DNA of 64,000 nt from Sebastes aleutianus (GCA_916700875.1 CAKAKS010000066.1:6358243-6422242), one strand, 5' to 3'; positions 30,442 to 44,092 are shown, numbered from the stretch's first letter. Notes: generated by a model from the sequence alone, not told the origin. Translations and numbers: made by a program.

Positions 30442-31081
30442 TTAAAGCTGCAGTAGGCGGAATATTTTTGGAATCATTGGGCAACAATTCCATAATAATC
30501 TTTCAGCATATTGTAATTCAAGTGTTCTGAGAGAAAACTAGAGTTCTGCTCCTCCTCATGGCTCTGTTTTCAGGCTTTAAAAAATCTAGCCTGTGACGGG
30601 AGACTTTGGCCAATCACAGGTCATTTCAGAGAGAGAGCGTTCCTATTGGCTGTGCTCTGGCTGGTGGGCGGTGCTTGGTATTTCCTTAACTGATCTCAAC
30701 ATGGCTGCCGGGTCACAAAAACTTCTCATTTTACAGCTAAACAGTACACTGCAAGATGTTTCTGAAAACATTTGAGGAGAGAAATAGGCATTACAGTAAC
30801 AGAATATTGATTCATATTTGATCAGCGCTGCCTAGTTTGACCGTTTGATCGGAGTTTGCAAGTGATTGACAGCTGCTCAGAGACGGCAGCTGGACGGCAG
30901 ACTCCAGATCAGCTCTGATTGGTTGTTTTTCCTCCAGTCTGTGAAATCTTGCAGATGCCATTAGGAGCACCGGAGGATACAGAGGCACATGATTTGTTTC
31001 AGATTACCTGTCTCATGCACTACTGTCAGGATATAGTGACCGTTTTATAAAAATAACTTTATTTAAACACTGCAGCCTTAA
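30442..31081 (+). mobile_element. TTAA-flanked non-autonomous DNA element, long copy (about 640 bp)
   Basis: TTAAAGCTGCAGT at the left and ACTGCAGCCTTAA at the right form near-perfect inverted ends with TTAA at both edges (30442-30445, 31078-31081). A shorter, reversed relative is at 16303-16582. TTAA duplication is the hallmark of piggyBac-type transposition; no transposase is encoded. Confidence 0.88.
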
Positions 31082-34000
31082 TGGACAGTTGTTAATTTTG
31101 CAAATCAGGTTACAACCAGTCAAACTAAATGTTTTTTTCCTTCAATACTCAAACAAATGCAGTACTTGTTATGTAATCAAAGTTGATAAACAGGAGACCT
31201 GTGAGATTCTCTTTTAATATTACTCTAGTTTTGTCCGTCAACTGAAACGCCAGCCTACAGAACGGCACCATCTCAGACTATTAAAGAGAAGGCTTTAATA
31301 CATCTGTTGTAGTGACTCGAGGGAGAGATATTTTTGGTTACAGCATCGTTTGAGGCTGTGTGTAGCATGTGCTACTTCCTTTGTGTCTGAGTGCTGTCGC
31401 AGCATGCTCCACGCTGAAGGAAACTCATTGTGACAAGTGGTCTGCTGGTGTTCCGGTGATGGAGGGTAAATGGGGAGAAGGAGGGGGTTTGCATGGGTCA
31501 CCTCTAATCCTGTTGGGATAAATCATTTCCTCGAGACTTCGCCTCAAACCAGGACGCCGTCTTGCCCCACCAGGAGGGGGCACAAGATTTTTCTAATGTG
31601 CCACTAGAATGTTAAATGCATGGAGTTTGCTGTAAATGCCATTTAAAGTCTAAACACTCCATGTACAGCATTTGCCACAGCAAAAGGTTACTGCTGTCTC
31701 TTTTAGTTTGTCTTACTGTACCCTCCTGCAAGCTGTGGTTGTTTTCATTGAACAAATGCTGAGATAAACAGCTGCCTCTAAAGTAATCCACCGTTTTAAA
31801 TATATTTGATTTGTATATTTTATATTCCCCCCCCCGACATGTCTTTATAATGACCCAATCATTGCCGCAGTATAAAACATATTTCCATTATAGCAGAATG
31901 TGAAGATCACTTAGTGTCTCCAGCTAGATGCATCTTCGCCACTCCGAGTTTCAATTTGCCTCTTCGCTGCCACACATAAGATGATAATGAGGAGAGATAA
32001 AGCTGCAGCAGAACAAACAGTAAGAGCGTCAGACGGAGGCGAAACACATCAGCGGGTTCAGCCTCATTCATAGACATCAATGACCATTTGAGGAAATCAT
32101 CTAACTGCAATTTTTCAGACCAATATTGTCATTTAAATTGCTGTTGTTTGCTATGAATTAAACTGCAGTACAAGCCTGTCTTTGTGGTCTACATAAGCAA
32201 GATATGACTGCACCAAACTTACTCTGTTTCTACATTAGGACGGTCACAATATCAGATTTTCACTTCACTATAACAATATAATCGCAATCTATAGATCTAT
32301 AGAACATTTTAACAACAACAATAATAATAGTGCCATCAGTCAAATTCATCTTTAACTTTGTTTATCATGCATTTTGTCTCTTTTTTGGCAAATGAATTAC
32401 ACTGAAAATACGAATATAGGGAGGTGGAGAAAGAGTCTATAACCATAACTATATATATAAAATGATTTTTATATCTAAGAGGCGCTGGATTAATTACACA
32501 TTATTGTATGTGTATTATTAACATGATATCAAGAGGTCTTTTTTAATATATATCGTGGTTATCATCAATACCGAGATATCGCAACCACTTATTATACATT
32601 AATAAAATCAGATCAAATCAAGCAGTTGTTTGGTGCTGAGGACAAAAGTGGCTTTATATTGGTTGATAAGTTGCATATTTTCCCACTTACAGTAATAATA
32701 AGTTACAAACTGTTGGTACGTCACTTTAGACAATGTGTTGATAACCGACGGCACCTTTAGCTGCTTTAGCTAATGTCAAGGACACACTGCTTCACAGCCT
32801 CAAACCCTGCAGGTCTCACTTCAGAGACTTTAAGGTGCTGGGCTTAAAACAAGGACATGATGTGCTTGAAAGTTTAACTGAGAGATTCAGACATCTCTGT
32901 TCATCAGCTGTCTGTCACTACACCATGCCCAGCTACCTGCTAGATTTAGTTACAAAAAGACAAACCACTCTGTCGGAAGAGCAAAAACACACTCTGTAGC
33001 CTGAAATGTTCTTTCACCTCCTCAAACTTTCGCTTCGTAGCTTCACTGCACTCCTACAAATCACATATTTCGATACAAAAACGTAGAAGAGCAGAACTTT
33101 TGTCAACAGGTGCGTAGGAGAAGACCTTGGGTTGACAATATTGAGCAAAAAAAATCGCCCACACGCTGTCCTTCACCTGCAGACAGAGAATTTAAATTGT
33201 AAAGTTTCTGTACACAGACCTTCGTCAGGTTATTTTAAAAAAACATAAAATAATTTGCTGGTTAGAAGGTCTGCATGCTGAAACATTGTTACAATTAAAA
33301 TCGTCTGACTGCAAGTGAAGCGGGAGTCTTTTTACTGGATGTAACGTTTTATTAAAATACTTCAGCCCTGAGTAACAGGGGAAGAAATGCACCCGATCAT
33401 ATATTTCACAAGCCACAAACAGGAGTGTGTATGTGTAAAGATGATGTTGACAGGTTTGTTGCCTACAGTTCAGACTGAAGCTGGGTAAGCCTTCTCAGCA
33501 TTACTGGCTGGAGGTGGAGGGGGTCACCGACTGTGGAGCCGTAACCGAGCTGGAATGTGTGAAACATTATGAAGATGTCATCACCTGTTCAGCACAAGGA
33601 GTTCTTTTTCACAGCGGAGATTTTCAACAATATTTAATCCTTGTCTCCCACAGTTTAAAGGCCTGACATTACCCTAGAAAAGCCTCTTTTGCCCAAAGAT
33701 AGGATCTGCTTATTCTGCACACACTCCACTCTCAGTGTTTTCCCCAGGGGTTCTTGTAGTACTGAAGTATTTTTGGTGCCGGTGCATTTTCCATCCACTC
33801 CGTTCCAAAACTGTGCTCATTTCTTTGTTTGGACTGTCACAGATCTAAAGAGGACCAATTATACAATTTAGCATTATTAAAGAGGACGGCAACGAGCCCT
33901 TTATTAGACCACTAATCATATCCTCCACTCACTTTGAATACCCTGATTAATTCCCCTTTAAAAAGGAAAAGAAAAGCCCTCTAAAGCTGCGTTAGGTAGT

Positions 34001-34335
34001 CTCAGCTTGTTAAGCGTAATGACACGATTCAGTGCAGTCATCATACAGTATGTGATCACAATAGTATTCCTACAACGCCGTATAATTAAAGGTCTCATAG
34101 GTGAAGACATAATTTACTTTATAATCCTGCAGTGCATTAGTATTTGAACTGTCACACTATTGGACAAATCATTCAGTAAAACAAAGAGAGATATTGTTGA
34201 CATTTCTAATATGTTATGGACCAGTTTGGTCAACACTGGAGATGTTACATATAAAGTAGAATATGTCACCTCAACTTGTCACACTGATTAGCAGTTTTGG
34301 GGTCAATATGGCTTCTTTGATTTCTCAAAGTAATC
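31082..34335. other. No gene; one possible hAT-like fragment
   Basis: About 32235-32600 (AGGACGGTCACAATATCAG...ATCGTGGTTATCATCAATAC) resembles decayed hAT-like ends. The rest shows nothing recognisable. Confidence 0.45.
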
Positions 34336-34400
34336 AATAGGGGTGTCACGATTTCAATTCTAATTTGAAAATCAATTGAAAGGATTTTGATGTTTGAAGT
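34336..34400. mobile_element. hAT-like left end only
   Basis: TAGGGGTGTCACGATTTCAA is a typical hAT-like terminus. No partner end was found. Confidence 0.45.
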
Positions 34401-35554
34401 CACCCAAAGAAACCGACCCAACAACAAACACTTGAAAGATGACACAGCGTAGCTTACCAGTAGCCTGCAGCTGCACTTTTTGTGACACCATAGCCACTTT
34501 CGGAGTCGGAGATAATGAAGAACTAACAAAACTGGTATTCCTCAAACTTTATTTTTCCTTTCAACTTTGACAAAGGCAGCGCAGACCAGATCCACTCCTT
34601 CTGTTCTCACCTTTCACAATAAAAGCCCTAGACATGTAATATTTGCAGGCGAGCCTTTTGCATTCTCGTGTCGTTTATTCATCACGCCCCCGGTGCCTTT
34701 AAATACGCAACCAAGCCACAACCCAGAAACATTCTACACTATCACCTGATGTGTTGACATCATGTCCACTGGTATGACAGATGTGCGCCATACCTTCATA
34801 TCGCTCTTACCTTGAACAGAATCCTTTATATTCGTACAGTACATGCCATTGTTCTACATTGCTTGTTCCCACCCACACAAGGTGGCTCTCTCTGGACAGA
34901 TAGTACTCTTTCTGACAAACTGCCCCGACCTTCCAGCCTCGCTGCTTTCTGAGGTGTCACATATCCACCACTCGCTCTTGTTGCTAAAGGCAGTAGGGAG
35001 GAGGAGGAATGGTTTGGCTAGAAATAGCAGTGTCACATGAGTGTGTGCAGTGACCATTCAGCCAGCTGCTCATCCTTACATGGAGCCCTGCCCCATCCGT
35101 ACAATCGAACGCAAACAGGCGGTAACATTACCGGCACAACAGTGTGGACCAGGTCGATCATTCATCGCCGGTACTTGTCACACCCTTCAACACACAAGGA
35201 GAGTTTAAAACGGACACGTGAGCTCACACCTGTTCAAACATCACCATTTCTACAAACAAGGACAAAAGAGCCCCCTGAGCCTCTTTTCCCAGGAGAGAAC
35301 ATGAAAAACACATGCCTTGTTTGTGAGGTTATGTCTGTACAATTAATTGAGAAAATATGTATACATAAGAAGTTTATGTTCATACTGAAATCACTAAATT
35401 GTCTCCAATAAACTCTGTGAAAGTGCACATTTTACCAGATCAGCTTCTCGCACAGCGGAAGTCTTAAGAGAAAAAAATCCATGATAAACAAGACGTTATC
35501 TTATTTTCAACAAACCTCCCACTCAAACTTAGGCAACAACCGGGGAGAGAAGCA
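34401..35554. other. No gene or clear repeat
   Basis: Nothing recognised. Confidence 0.5.
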
Positions 35555-35850
35555 TTACACACTGCAAGAGTGGGAATCACCAGAGGCCCTACGAAACGAT
35601 ATTATAAGTTATGATATGATCTTATTGCGATTTTTAACATTTTGAAATATGCATGTGATTTATTACATTTTTCAACTGCAAATTGTGCAGTTTGTCAACA
35701 TCTGTTTTATCTAATAAGATATAGTTTTCACTCTGTGCATCTCAGAGTTTTCAATCACATACTTGGCGTCCGTGTATCGATGCAATATTACCACGCAAAA
35801 TATTGTGATACTATGCTGTATTGATTTTTTTCCCCACCCCTAAAATGTAT
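35555..35850 (-). repeat. Dispersed repeat, inverted copy of 15872-16615
   Basis: Shares GGGAATCACCAGAGGCCCTA, TATCTAATAAGATA-type and CACTCTGTGCATCTCAGAG text, ending at CCCCACCCCTAA. It lacks the inserted TTAA element, so it gives the empty form of that site. Confidence 0.75.
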
Positions 35851-37785
35851 GTGAAGTATTTTTTGTCAATGTTTTATTGCCCATCCTTTCCTGAATGAAA
35901 AATAGCTTTTTAGAATTTTGGAGGAGCACAGATTTGTATCCTCCAGACACAAATATATGACAGATCATCCCAAATGCCAAGAATAACTTTTCCCATGCTT
36001 CTCTCAATATTTCCTATAGTGCTTTGCCATCAAACTTTTTCCAAAGCCTCAAACTGACCCGAGGCCTCGGTGGCAAAACCATGACTCATTAAAGTCAAGC
36101 AAGCCCTGGGTGTTCCTGAGCAAATGTACTTGAGAGAGAAGAATAGGAAAATAATGTCCATTCTACTTCCCATAAATAAAAGCACAATGCCTCACAGTTC
36201 AGCAGTAAGCCTGTCATTAGCATAGTTAACACCGGGCCAGCACCCAAACAAGAGACGCTCTGTGTGACAGCGCTTTGATACGGACCCTGCCGCTTACAGA
36301 AGGCCACCAGAAACACTACAAAACGGCTCTCATGGCCCGAGTGGAGAGCACAAACGCAGCCAAAAACACACAACAGGTCAGAGAGAAAAACCATGCAACC
36401 AGCATAAGCAGTCACACGCTACCTAGGGTAATAAATGGCTAATTGTTTACATGCAAGTTGGTATGAGTTTCCTTGTTATGGGAAGAATCTGAGGAGGCCA
36501 TAACTTAAAGAATAGAGGTTTTCTCGTAATGCGTCACCCTGCCCAATTTAAGTGAGGGGCTTCAAAGCAACCAAGAGTACCGGGAAGCCTATGGCTGCCA
36601 GCGTGATTAAATAACTGAGTCAATGCGAACTGTAAATGCTGATATTTCTCAAGAAGACAGCAGAAACCTTGAAAAATACCGCAAACATTCAGTGAAGACA
36701 TGTCGGTAAAGATTCTGAGCATTTTGAGCTATTAAGGCTCACTTTGGGGTGAAAGAAGAATGCGGGGCTACGTGACAGCGGTAACAGGAGGACAGACTAT
36801 ACGGGATTCCAGCATTTTTATCGGTTGTCAGCTTGCCACGAGACAGGAGTTTCCTGAAACCAGCTGCATACATATACATGTGTACGGACCACAAATATTT
36901 AAGTGTATAAATGCAGCCTCGAGTAATTTCGCATCCAGGAGACTTAGATCTGGTTAAATACCGGGACGAAAGTGGAGCAGTGGTTGTAAAGTAGTCTAAT
37001 TAAGAGCTGGAATGGGTTGGATTACTTTCCCAGGCTTTAATGGTGCCCTGACCCCGAAGCAATGCTCAAATTAAATCATCAAGAGACTCACGGAACTGTG
37101 ATATCTGAAAAACTGTCTCCATCGCTGACTTGCTTATTGTGTGCTCTTCCCGGTTTCCTTTAACAACAACAATCCTTGCATGCCGACCTCCCCTAATCTC
37201 TACTGTCCAGTGTATTCCAGTGTGTCTCATTTTGACATTTCTTAATAAAAAAATGAAAAGACACGTCATCGTCTCCACGTGATTAATGACATGCTTAACC
37301 AGTTTGTCAGCAATAACATGGATTAAGCAATGCTGTTCCAAGCAGACACACACAGCATGAAGATTCCCACTCGTTCTGTGCTATCATGTGATGTTGCCAT
37401 GGCGAAGGAGGGTTCAGACATAACAGCGTGATTGTGCTCTGAGGGCGAGGTGGGCCGCGATCAGAGAGACATACTGTTCTCTGACTGTGACACTGCCAGC
37501 CCCGGTGCCAACTGCCTTTCCGCCCACAGAGAGACGCAGACACACCCACTGGCAGAGGAGCCAGCCTGCACGGGGCCCTACCGTCATGGAAACCAGAACC
37601 GACTCCTGTGCATTTTCCATACATTGCTTTTTTTCTCATGTCCCATGTCGGTCCGCGAGTTCAAGGTCATGTCTTCTTGGGAAATGTGGATTCACTTCTA
37701 AATTTTGAAAGCTGACTGTACTTATAAATATATAATATAAAACATTAATGCATCCATCAGCTAGCAGCTTTTATGTTATGCTGTC
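35851..37785. other. No gene or clear repeat
   Basis: Nothing recognised on either strand. Confidence 0.5.
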
Positions 37786-37865
37786 GGGCAACTAACAATT
37801 ATTTTCACGACTGATTAATTACTAATCAATTATCTATTGATTAATCAGCTAATTGTTTAGTCTAA
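37786..37865. repeat. Fragment of AT-rich hAT-like family
   Basis: GGGCAACTAACAATTATTTT then GATTAATCAGCTAATTGTTT matches the ends of the fragments at 10911 and 62476. Confidence 0.6.
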
Positions 37866-38224
37866 ATGTCTACAGGCAAGCAGCTCTGTGAGACTGTGCT
37901 TAGGCACAGTGGTGCTTTGAGCTAAATCCTAACGCCAAATTCAAACCAGGCAGCTGCAAAGTGCTGCTTGCTACAATAATTACATCTTTCTGTGGCGGAG
38001 TGGCGTATTCATGCGAATCAGGAGGGAAGAAATACTTTGTAACACAGGTCAACATGTCACAGGAGCCACAGGATGTGTTAACTGATTGGCTACAGGTCCT
38101 CTCTGGCCGCACTTTACTGCTAAAAGTTAAACTTTTCCAAACTTTTGTTTGGCCGCAGAATCAAGCGGTCGCAGTTTGCTGAGCTTGGGAACAGCCAAGA
38201 CAGCTTTTCGTAGAAATTGCATGG

Positions 38225-38880
38225 CAGATCGTCGCAGGCCGCACTTGAATTTAGCATGTTAGCATGCTAAAATTGGCTGTTTAGCAATAAAACAAATTAA
38301 ACCTGAGGATGATGAGGATGTCATTAGTTTTGCAGGTATTTGGTCATAAACGTACTGTAGGTACTGGACAAATTTAAAATGTGACCTGATGATGGCGCTA
38401 CAGTGAAAGCTAAGGGATGAGTAAGTTATTGCAATCCATCCTGAGGGAAACAAGAATGTCTGCACCAAGTTTCAAGGCAATCCATCCAACAGTTGCCACA
38501 AATCAAGTCAACCTCATTGCGGTGCTAGAAATAAAAAAAAATAATGGGAAAACTAATGAAGATCAATGTTCTGGCACTCTGCCCTCTTCAGGATGAAATA
38601 CAGCCGTCCCCCTGACTGGCATTTATACCAACTCAGACAGGTGCTCCGAGTCACGGCAATCAACTTAAGAGGTCAATCTAAAGGAGGCCTGAGACCAAAC
38701 ACAAGTCTGCTAGAGGAAAAGACAGAGGATCATGGAAGTCATTAGGATTCATCCTCTGGGGATCACGCAAGTCTGTACAAAATGTCTATCTTAATCCATC
38801 TGATAATTGTTGAGATATTTCCGTCTGAACTAAAGTGGTGGACTGACTGACACTGCCATTCCTAGGGCCACTCGCATGAC
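38225..38880 (+). repeat. LINE 3'-tail-like repeat, interrupted
   Basis: GTATTTGGTCATAAACGTAC, GACCTGATGATGGCGCTACA, CATCCTGAGGGAAACAAGAA and CAAGGCAATCCATCCAACAG, then a second module ATTAGGATTCATCCTCTGGG and TGTTGAGATATTTCCGTCTG. This is a common teleost LINE tail with tandem-like modules. Unrelated text at about 38530-38730 interrupts it. Confidence 0.7.
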
Positions 38881-40989
38881 GAACAATGTCAACAAAACAG
38901 TGAAAATCTGTCAGACAAACAGTCCAAAGATGGAGCTACACTGATAAATCTGATGATAAGTAACAAGACAGTGCAAGAATGAAAAGAATATGTTTGAGGT
39001 TATTTAGAAACAGAGTTTATCCATCTAACACTAAAATACAGATATCAGTAAATCTGATTATATATAGAGATAAAACAAAGAAAGGCAACTAATCCTCACA
39101 CTTGAAAATACAGAAACCGTAAATATTTCGCCATTTTTGTGTGATTACATTTCTTAAACAATTATTCAAAATCTATATTGTTGCTGATTTTTTTTTCATA
39201 TCGATTAATGAATACATTTTTCCAGCACTACTGCAATCAATCTTGTCCCACTCTTTGTCTCATAAAGCAAACACAGCATATAAAGAAGAAGGTACACCCT
39301 GCATAGAGCGAGGCTGTGAGGTAATGTCGTGTGACCTGCTCGCTCATGGAGGACATTCTTGCCACGGAGCGAGAGGCCTTAAGTGAATTTAACATCGAGC
39401 TGGAACTAAAGGTGGAGTCATGGATGGCAGGAAGTTCTTAGAAACTGAAACCGCCGGTGCACGTGTACTGAAAAAAGCACACCTCCATGAAAACTGGTCT
39501 GACTCTGCTCTCTCAGCACAGTGTTGAACATGAAAACATTACACAATGTACACATACCTCCCTTCCTCCACTGACAGCCAGCACGCAACTTCCAAAACAC
39601 AAGCTTAAGCTGCCTGACTTAACTGCTGTTTAAATATGCACTGCTCTGTGTCTGTGTCTGTTGTGAAGCATTGGGATTTATGGGCTAGCATAAAAGAGAC
39701 TCTATTGACGGTGTGGTCTAAGCTGTGGCTGCACCCTGTCGCCACGGAACTGCCAATTTACTGTGAATCACTCCGCCTCCAGTGCTTTTTCTTTTTTCCC
39801 TGAGGGATTACACTCACAAAGGGCAGGTCAAAGTACAGGCAAAATATAAATTGAATCTGTCCTTAATGTTTCTGTGAACCCACCTTAATTCCACAAGGTA
39901 GTGATAGAACAATTTAATTAAGGCTCAGCCAAAATGAGGGCAACAATGGTGATATTAGTTTTTCCTCTCGGCCAAAGCTGTCTGACGAGTCAGCACCATT
40001 GCAGGACGCATGAGCAGCACGTGACGGCTACCTCGCTGAAGGTACGCTCTCAAGCGGGTGGTGTCCACACTAGCAGTGTTTCTGCTGCTGCTATCCATTT
40101 CTTTCTACATAGAGAGGCGAAGTCCCTCCTCTTCAACACACAAGTTTCACTGAAATGTTTCTTGGAAAGCAAATCAGGCGGCTTCAAATGCAAAACAGCA
40201 GATTAAACTGTGTGGGTGCAAGAACTTCCCCTTTCAAGAGCTCTACAAATAACAAGCGTATCTAAGGTATGAACATAAGAGAAGCGTGTGAGGAGCTGTA
40301 AATAAATGTCATTATTCCTTCTTCATATATGGGTGTGTACAGTATGTTTCTAAACAATGTAGGGATGGAGAGGGAGAGGCTGGCGTCGTGGTCCTTATCA
40401 TAGGAGCATGTCAACACAAGCCCACACTGTGCTCTCTAATGTTCACATAAAGGTGTGTAAAAGGAGGGAAGTCATTAATCAGCCTATCTTATCATACTAC
40501 GATTTCATATCTTTCTCATAACCTTTGTGGCTAGACAAAATACAGCAATCAGTGTATGTGGTTCTTCCAGTTTATGAGCCCCCCCACGGTGTAAAAGCAC
40601 TGATGTTACTCTACATTCTCTCTGCAAAGCTTTTATGAGGGAAAATAACTAAAAAGAAAAAAAGCATGTGAGGCAGCGGCAGACGGCGGCATTCTTCTCA
40701 CTCTTTCTTATCATAATAAGCAGATTAATCATTAACTCACAAACCCCAGTCTGGCTGCATGAATGCTCTGTACTTCCACTGCCTGTATAGGCCGTAGGAT
40801 AAGATATGTTTAGTGTGGGGTGAGTGAAATGTAAAGAAAATTATATGAAGATTGAATTTGACATATTCCAGTTGGAATAAGATGAAGTGGACAAAATAAC
40901 GGGAACATGTGACGATATATATAAGAATGGATATACAATAAATACTGTTGACTCTTTACTCTATGGCAAATTTTGTAGGGTCTGCATTA
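38881..40989. other. No gene or clear repeat
   Basis: Nothing recognised on either strand. Confidence 0.5.
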
Positions 40990-41750
40990 CAGTAGTGAAA
41001 TATGATTAAGTACATTTACTTCAGTACTGTACTTAAAGGAACAGTGTGTAACATGTCGGGGGATCTATTAGCAGAAGTTGAATATAATATTCATAACTAT
41101 GTTTTCATTAGTGTATAATATAACGGCGTTACCGCTGTTTTGCACTCGGCAGCTCACATTACCGCAGCCTTAGAAAGGGAGGAGTGAGCGGTGTGGTACT
41201 GAGTTGGTTACAATCTGCAAACACACCACTAGATGCCACAAAATCCTACACACTGTACCTTTTAAGTACAAATTTGATGTACTGTACTTGAGTACTTCCA
41301 TTTTATGCTACTTTATACTTCTACTCCACTACATTTTAGAGGGTAATATTGTACTTTTTACTCCACTACATGCCTTTGACAGCATAGTTACTTTACAAAT
41401 TAATATTTTACATAAAGAAATATAATTCATTGTTATAGATTAAATTACCCAACAGTAAATAGTAGTAGTTAAAATTAGCTCCACCAGCTACAACAGTAAA
41501 ATGCTGCTTACATATTAATGCATCATTATGATAATAATAATCTAATAACAAAATAATTAACAGTAGCACCCACAGTGGGCATTTTTCTGCATGGAGTACC
41601 TTTGATATTTTAAGTGCATTTAAGAACACACTATCCAGTAACATTTTAAGTACAGAACTTTTTACAGTGTGGTATCTATTTTTACTTTAGTAAATGATCT
41701 GAGTACTTATTTAGCAGTGTGTTCCTGTTGTTCTTTCCACCCCTCTATGT
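40990..41750 (-). mobile_element. hAT-like dispersed element, split by a TTAA insertion
   Basis: Reverse-oriented relative of 46935-47700 (ACTTGAGTACTTCCATTTTATGC, ACTTTACTCCACTACA-type text; ends in TTCCACCCCTCT). It is interrupted at 41033-41265. Confidence 0.7.
41033..41265. mobile_element. TTAA-flanked element, deleted copy (233 bp)
   Basis: TTAAAGGAACAGTGTGTAAC at the left and CCTACACACTGTACCTTTTAA-type text at the right are inverted ends with TTAA at 41033-41036 and 41262-41265. It is a shorter relative of 56101-56580 and sits inside another element. Confidence 0.88.
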
Positions 41751-42475
41751 TGACTGTGCCAGTGTTTGTGGTTTTCCTTGTTAATGGTGATAAAGGAAGA
41801 GGCTCACCCTGGCAGGAATAACATACTGTCCATCACAATAATAGTCTGGCTTCCCATCACAGATACAGTACATATCTGCAGGTGAACAGATCATGTTTGT
41901 TTCTATGTGCTGTACTACTGAAACAATGAGACCACTCACAGTTCAATATCAAGGTAGACACACCAGCAATGTGACAATAAACGGCATGAAGTGCACTTCA
42001 GAGATGTTTGGGATAGACTAGTCCCAACTAAAGGGACCAGGTGTCCAACTTTACAAGGGACTGCACAGCATTTTTATCCCTTGTCCCACATATTGAGACG
42101 ATGTCCCACATTTTCATTGGCTCTAGTTTTCAAAAGTCAAACCACTGCAGGACAGACGCTTTTTTTAAATCTGGCTTTCATCCAATGGCTGTGAAGGAAG
42201 CAGGGAAGGCTGTCATCACGGTGTTGTGTTTGCTGTCAAACTGCTCACACGTGGGTCAAGTGCAGGTTAACATTTCACCGTCTTTGCTACGCTATGCCCA
42301 ACGGAGAAGATTGAGTGTCACCACAAAGTCACAAGCTCTGCAGATTTAGACGGAATGTGATGGAAATTACCACAAAGAAAAGGAAGAGCAGCTTCTACAA
42401 AGACTGTGAAATTACTTATACGTATTTATAAGCCTGCGGATGGAGATTCTCAGAGTTTTTTTGTAAAATTTCATT
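41751..42475. other. No gene or clear repeat
   Basis: Nothing recognised; the tandem open frames at 41991-42349 show no known protein. Confidence 0.45.
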
Positions 42476-42795
42476 CATTCATTATCCGTATTATCCTATT
42501 CAGAGGCTGGAGCCGATCCCTGCTGACATTGGGCGAAGGCGCCAGACAGGTCGCCAGACTATCACAGAGCTGACACATAGAGACAGCGCTCACATTCACA
42601 CCTACGGGCAATTTAGAGTCAACAATTAAACTAAACTGCATGTCTTTGGAATGTGGGAGGAAGCCGGAGAACCTGGAGAAAACCCCCACTAACACGGGGA
42701 GAACATGCAAACTCTACACAGAAGGACCCCAAGCCGGGTTTGAAGAGGTGACCCTCTTGCTTGTTGACCACTGCACCACCTTGCAGCCCTTTTTG
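42476..42795 (-). repeat. LINE/SINE 3'-tail repeat, copy 2
   Basis: Reverse orientation of the repeat at 11720-11942 (GGCAATTTAGAGTCAACAAT, CATGTCTTTGGAATGTGGGA, AACATGCAAACTCTACACAG), and longer at both ends. Confidence 0.85.
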
Positions 42796-43115
42796 TGAAA
42801 TTTGCCAGTTATTTTTCAATTTCACACAGGGAGGAATACAACATGAGGCGACACAGCTCATGTCGTGCAGCTCAATAAGAGATGTTCCAATGTATGGATG
42901 CATTCAGGCAAAGCATAGAGATGTTACAAAGATAAGGGGCAGAATAGAAATGTTTATTATTTAAGTTAGATAGACATTATATCTAAATTGTAGTCTACCT
43001 CTCAGCTTTGGTAACGCGTCCCACATTGTCCCACACAAACATACTCTTTGTCCCACATTTGGTTTGTTGAGATCTGGTCACCTAGATCCCAACAAACTGG
43101 TCCCAACTTCTTATT
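42796..43115. other. No gene or clear repeat
   Basis: Nothing recognised. Confidence 0.45.
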
Positions 43116-43383
43116 CTCTCTGGGTAATGTGGCGGTAGTAGCGGTGCTCAGTGCGCATGCCCAGTTGTCGACCCGCCTTGTCGTCCAATGTGCTCGGCGC
43201 ACGGAACAGAGCTCAACAGAGTGAAATGAACTCGCGTGATAAACAGCGCAGTGATTAGATGCTTGTTGAAAGCTGTGCTCTGGGGGGCCAAGTGCTCTCA
43301 GTTCCCCCCGCCCCCACTACTGGTTCAGACCGGTGCTAGACCTCCAGACAGAGGATCTGGACTGGTTCTGTATCGGAAGTGGA

Positions 43384-43404
43384 GTCACACACACACACAC
43401 ACAC
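43384..43404. repeat. (CA)n microsatellite
   Basis: About 10 CA units inside the CpG-rich block. Confidence 0.95.
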
Positions 43405-43740
43405 GTGTAGCAGCTTCCATTCACTCGTTTAGTTGCAACAATGAAACAGAATGTAGAGCGTTCGAACGTTTCGGCGTTCGGTGGTGGAACGCAACATTTG
43501 TGTCAACACACGTGTTTACGGTGCGTGTGTGTGTGTTCGCTGCAGCAGCTGATTTGAATCCATGTCTAGTGTGTTGTTGAACACTTACCAGGCCTCCTCC
43601 TCCTCCTCCTTTAAACGCTCAACACAAAGAAATGCGCACAGAAAGTGGCCAAACAACATAGAAACCCCTCGTCGAAAAGAGGGGAAAAGACACACAGAGG
43701 CAGCGTTTTTTGTTTTTTTTGCCAGAAAAAATGTACTTAC

Positions 43741-43960
43741 CGACGAAATAGGACACCACCAGAGAGAGAGAGAGACAGAGAGAGAGGGTGAAACGTGCCT
43801 CCACGCCTCTACAGTATATCGCTGCCTGGATTTTCCCAGAACCAGAGTCCTCCGTGGGCTGCGTCGAAAATGTCCCGGATTCCAGCAGTCACAGTGGTTC
43901 TGTGTTTCTGTGTCGTGTCCTCTCTCGTGTCCTCCTCTCGACTCTGGTCTGGTTTCATGC
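43741..43960 (-). other. Candidate untranslated first exon (alternative donor at 43589)
   Basis: Minus-strand sequence ending CTATTTCGTCG|GTAAGTAC. The 5' limit is a guess within the CpG-rich block. It would be spliced to a leader exon such as 21850-22026 or directly to the slc20a2 leader at 12531. Confidence 0.35.
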
Positions 43961-44092
43961 GACCATGTTGCTCTGAATGTCTCCTGCTGCTGCTCTCATC
44001 CGGGCGTTTAGGTATCGAGCCGTCCTTCGACTCTCTCTCAACGCTGCTCAGGATGACAGCTAGAGGGGTGGAAGGAGAGGAGTGGGGGAATA

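Larger units (their letters stand above)
43116..44060 (-). promoter_or_regulatory. CpG-rich block, candidate promoter for minus-strand transcription (slc20a2?)
   Basis: CpG dinucleotides are frequent here and rare in the surrounding 20 kb, for example CGTTCGAACGTTTCGGCGTTC-type text near 43458-43482 and GCGGTGCTCAGTGCGCATGC near 43141. Two minus-strand donors of good consensus lie inside: TCG|GTAAGT (exon end 43741) and CTG|GTAAGT (exon end 43589). No comparable plus-strand donor was seen. The next gene on the minus strand is slc20a2, 31 kb on. The link is inference. Confidence 0.45.
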
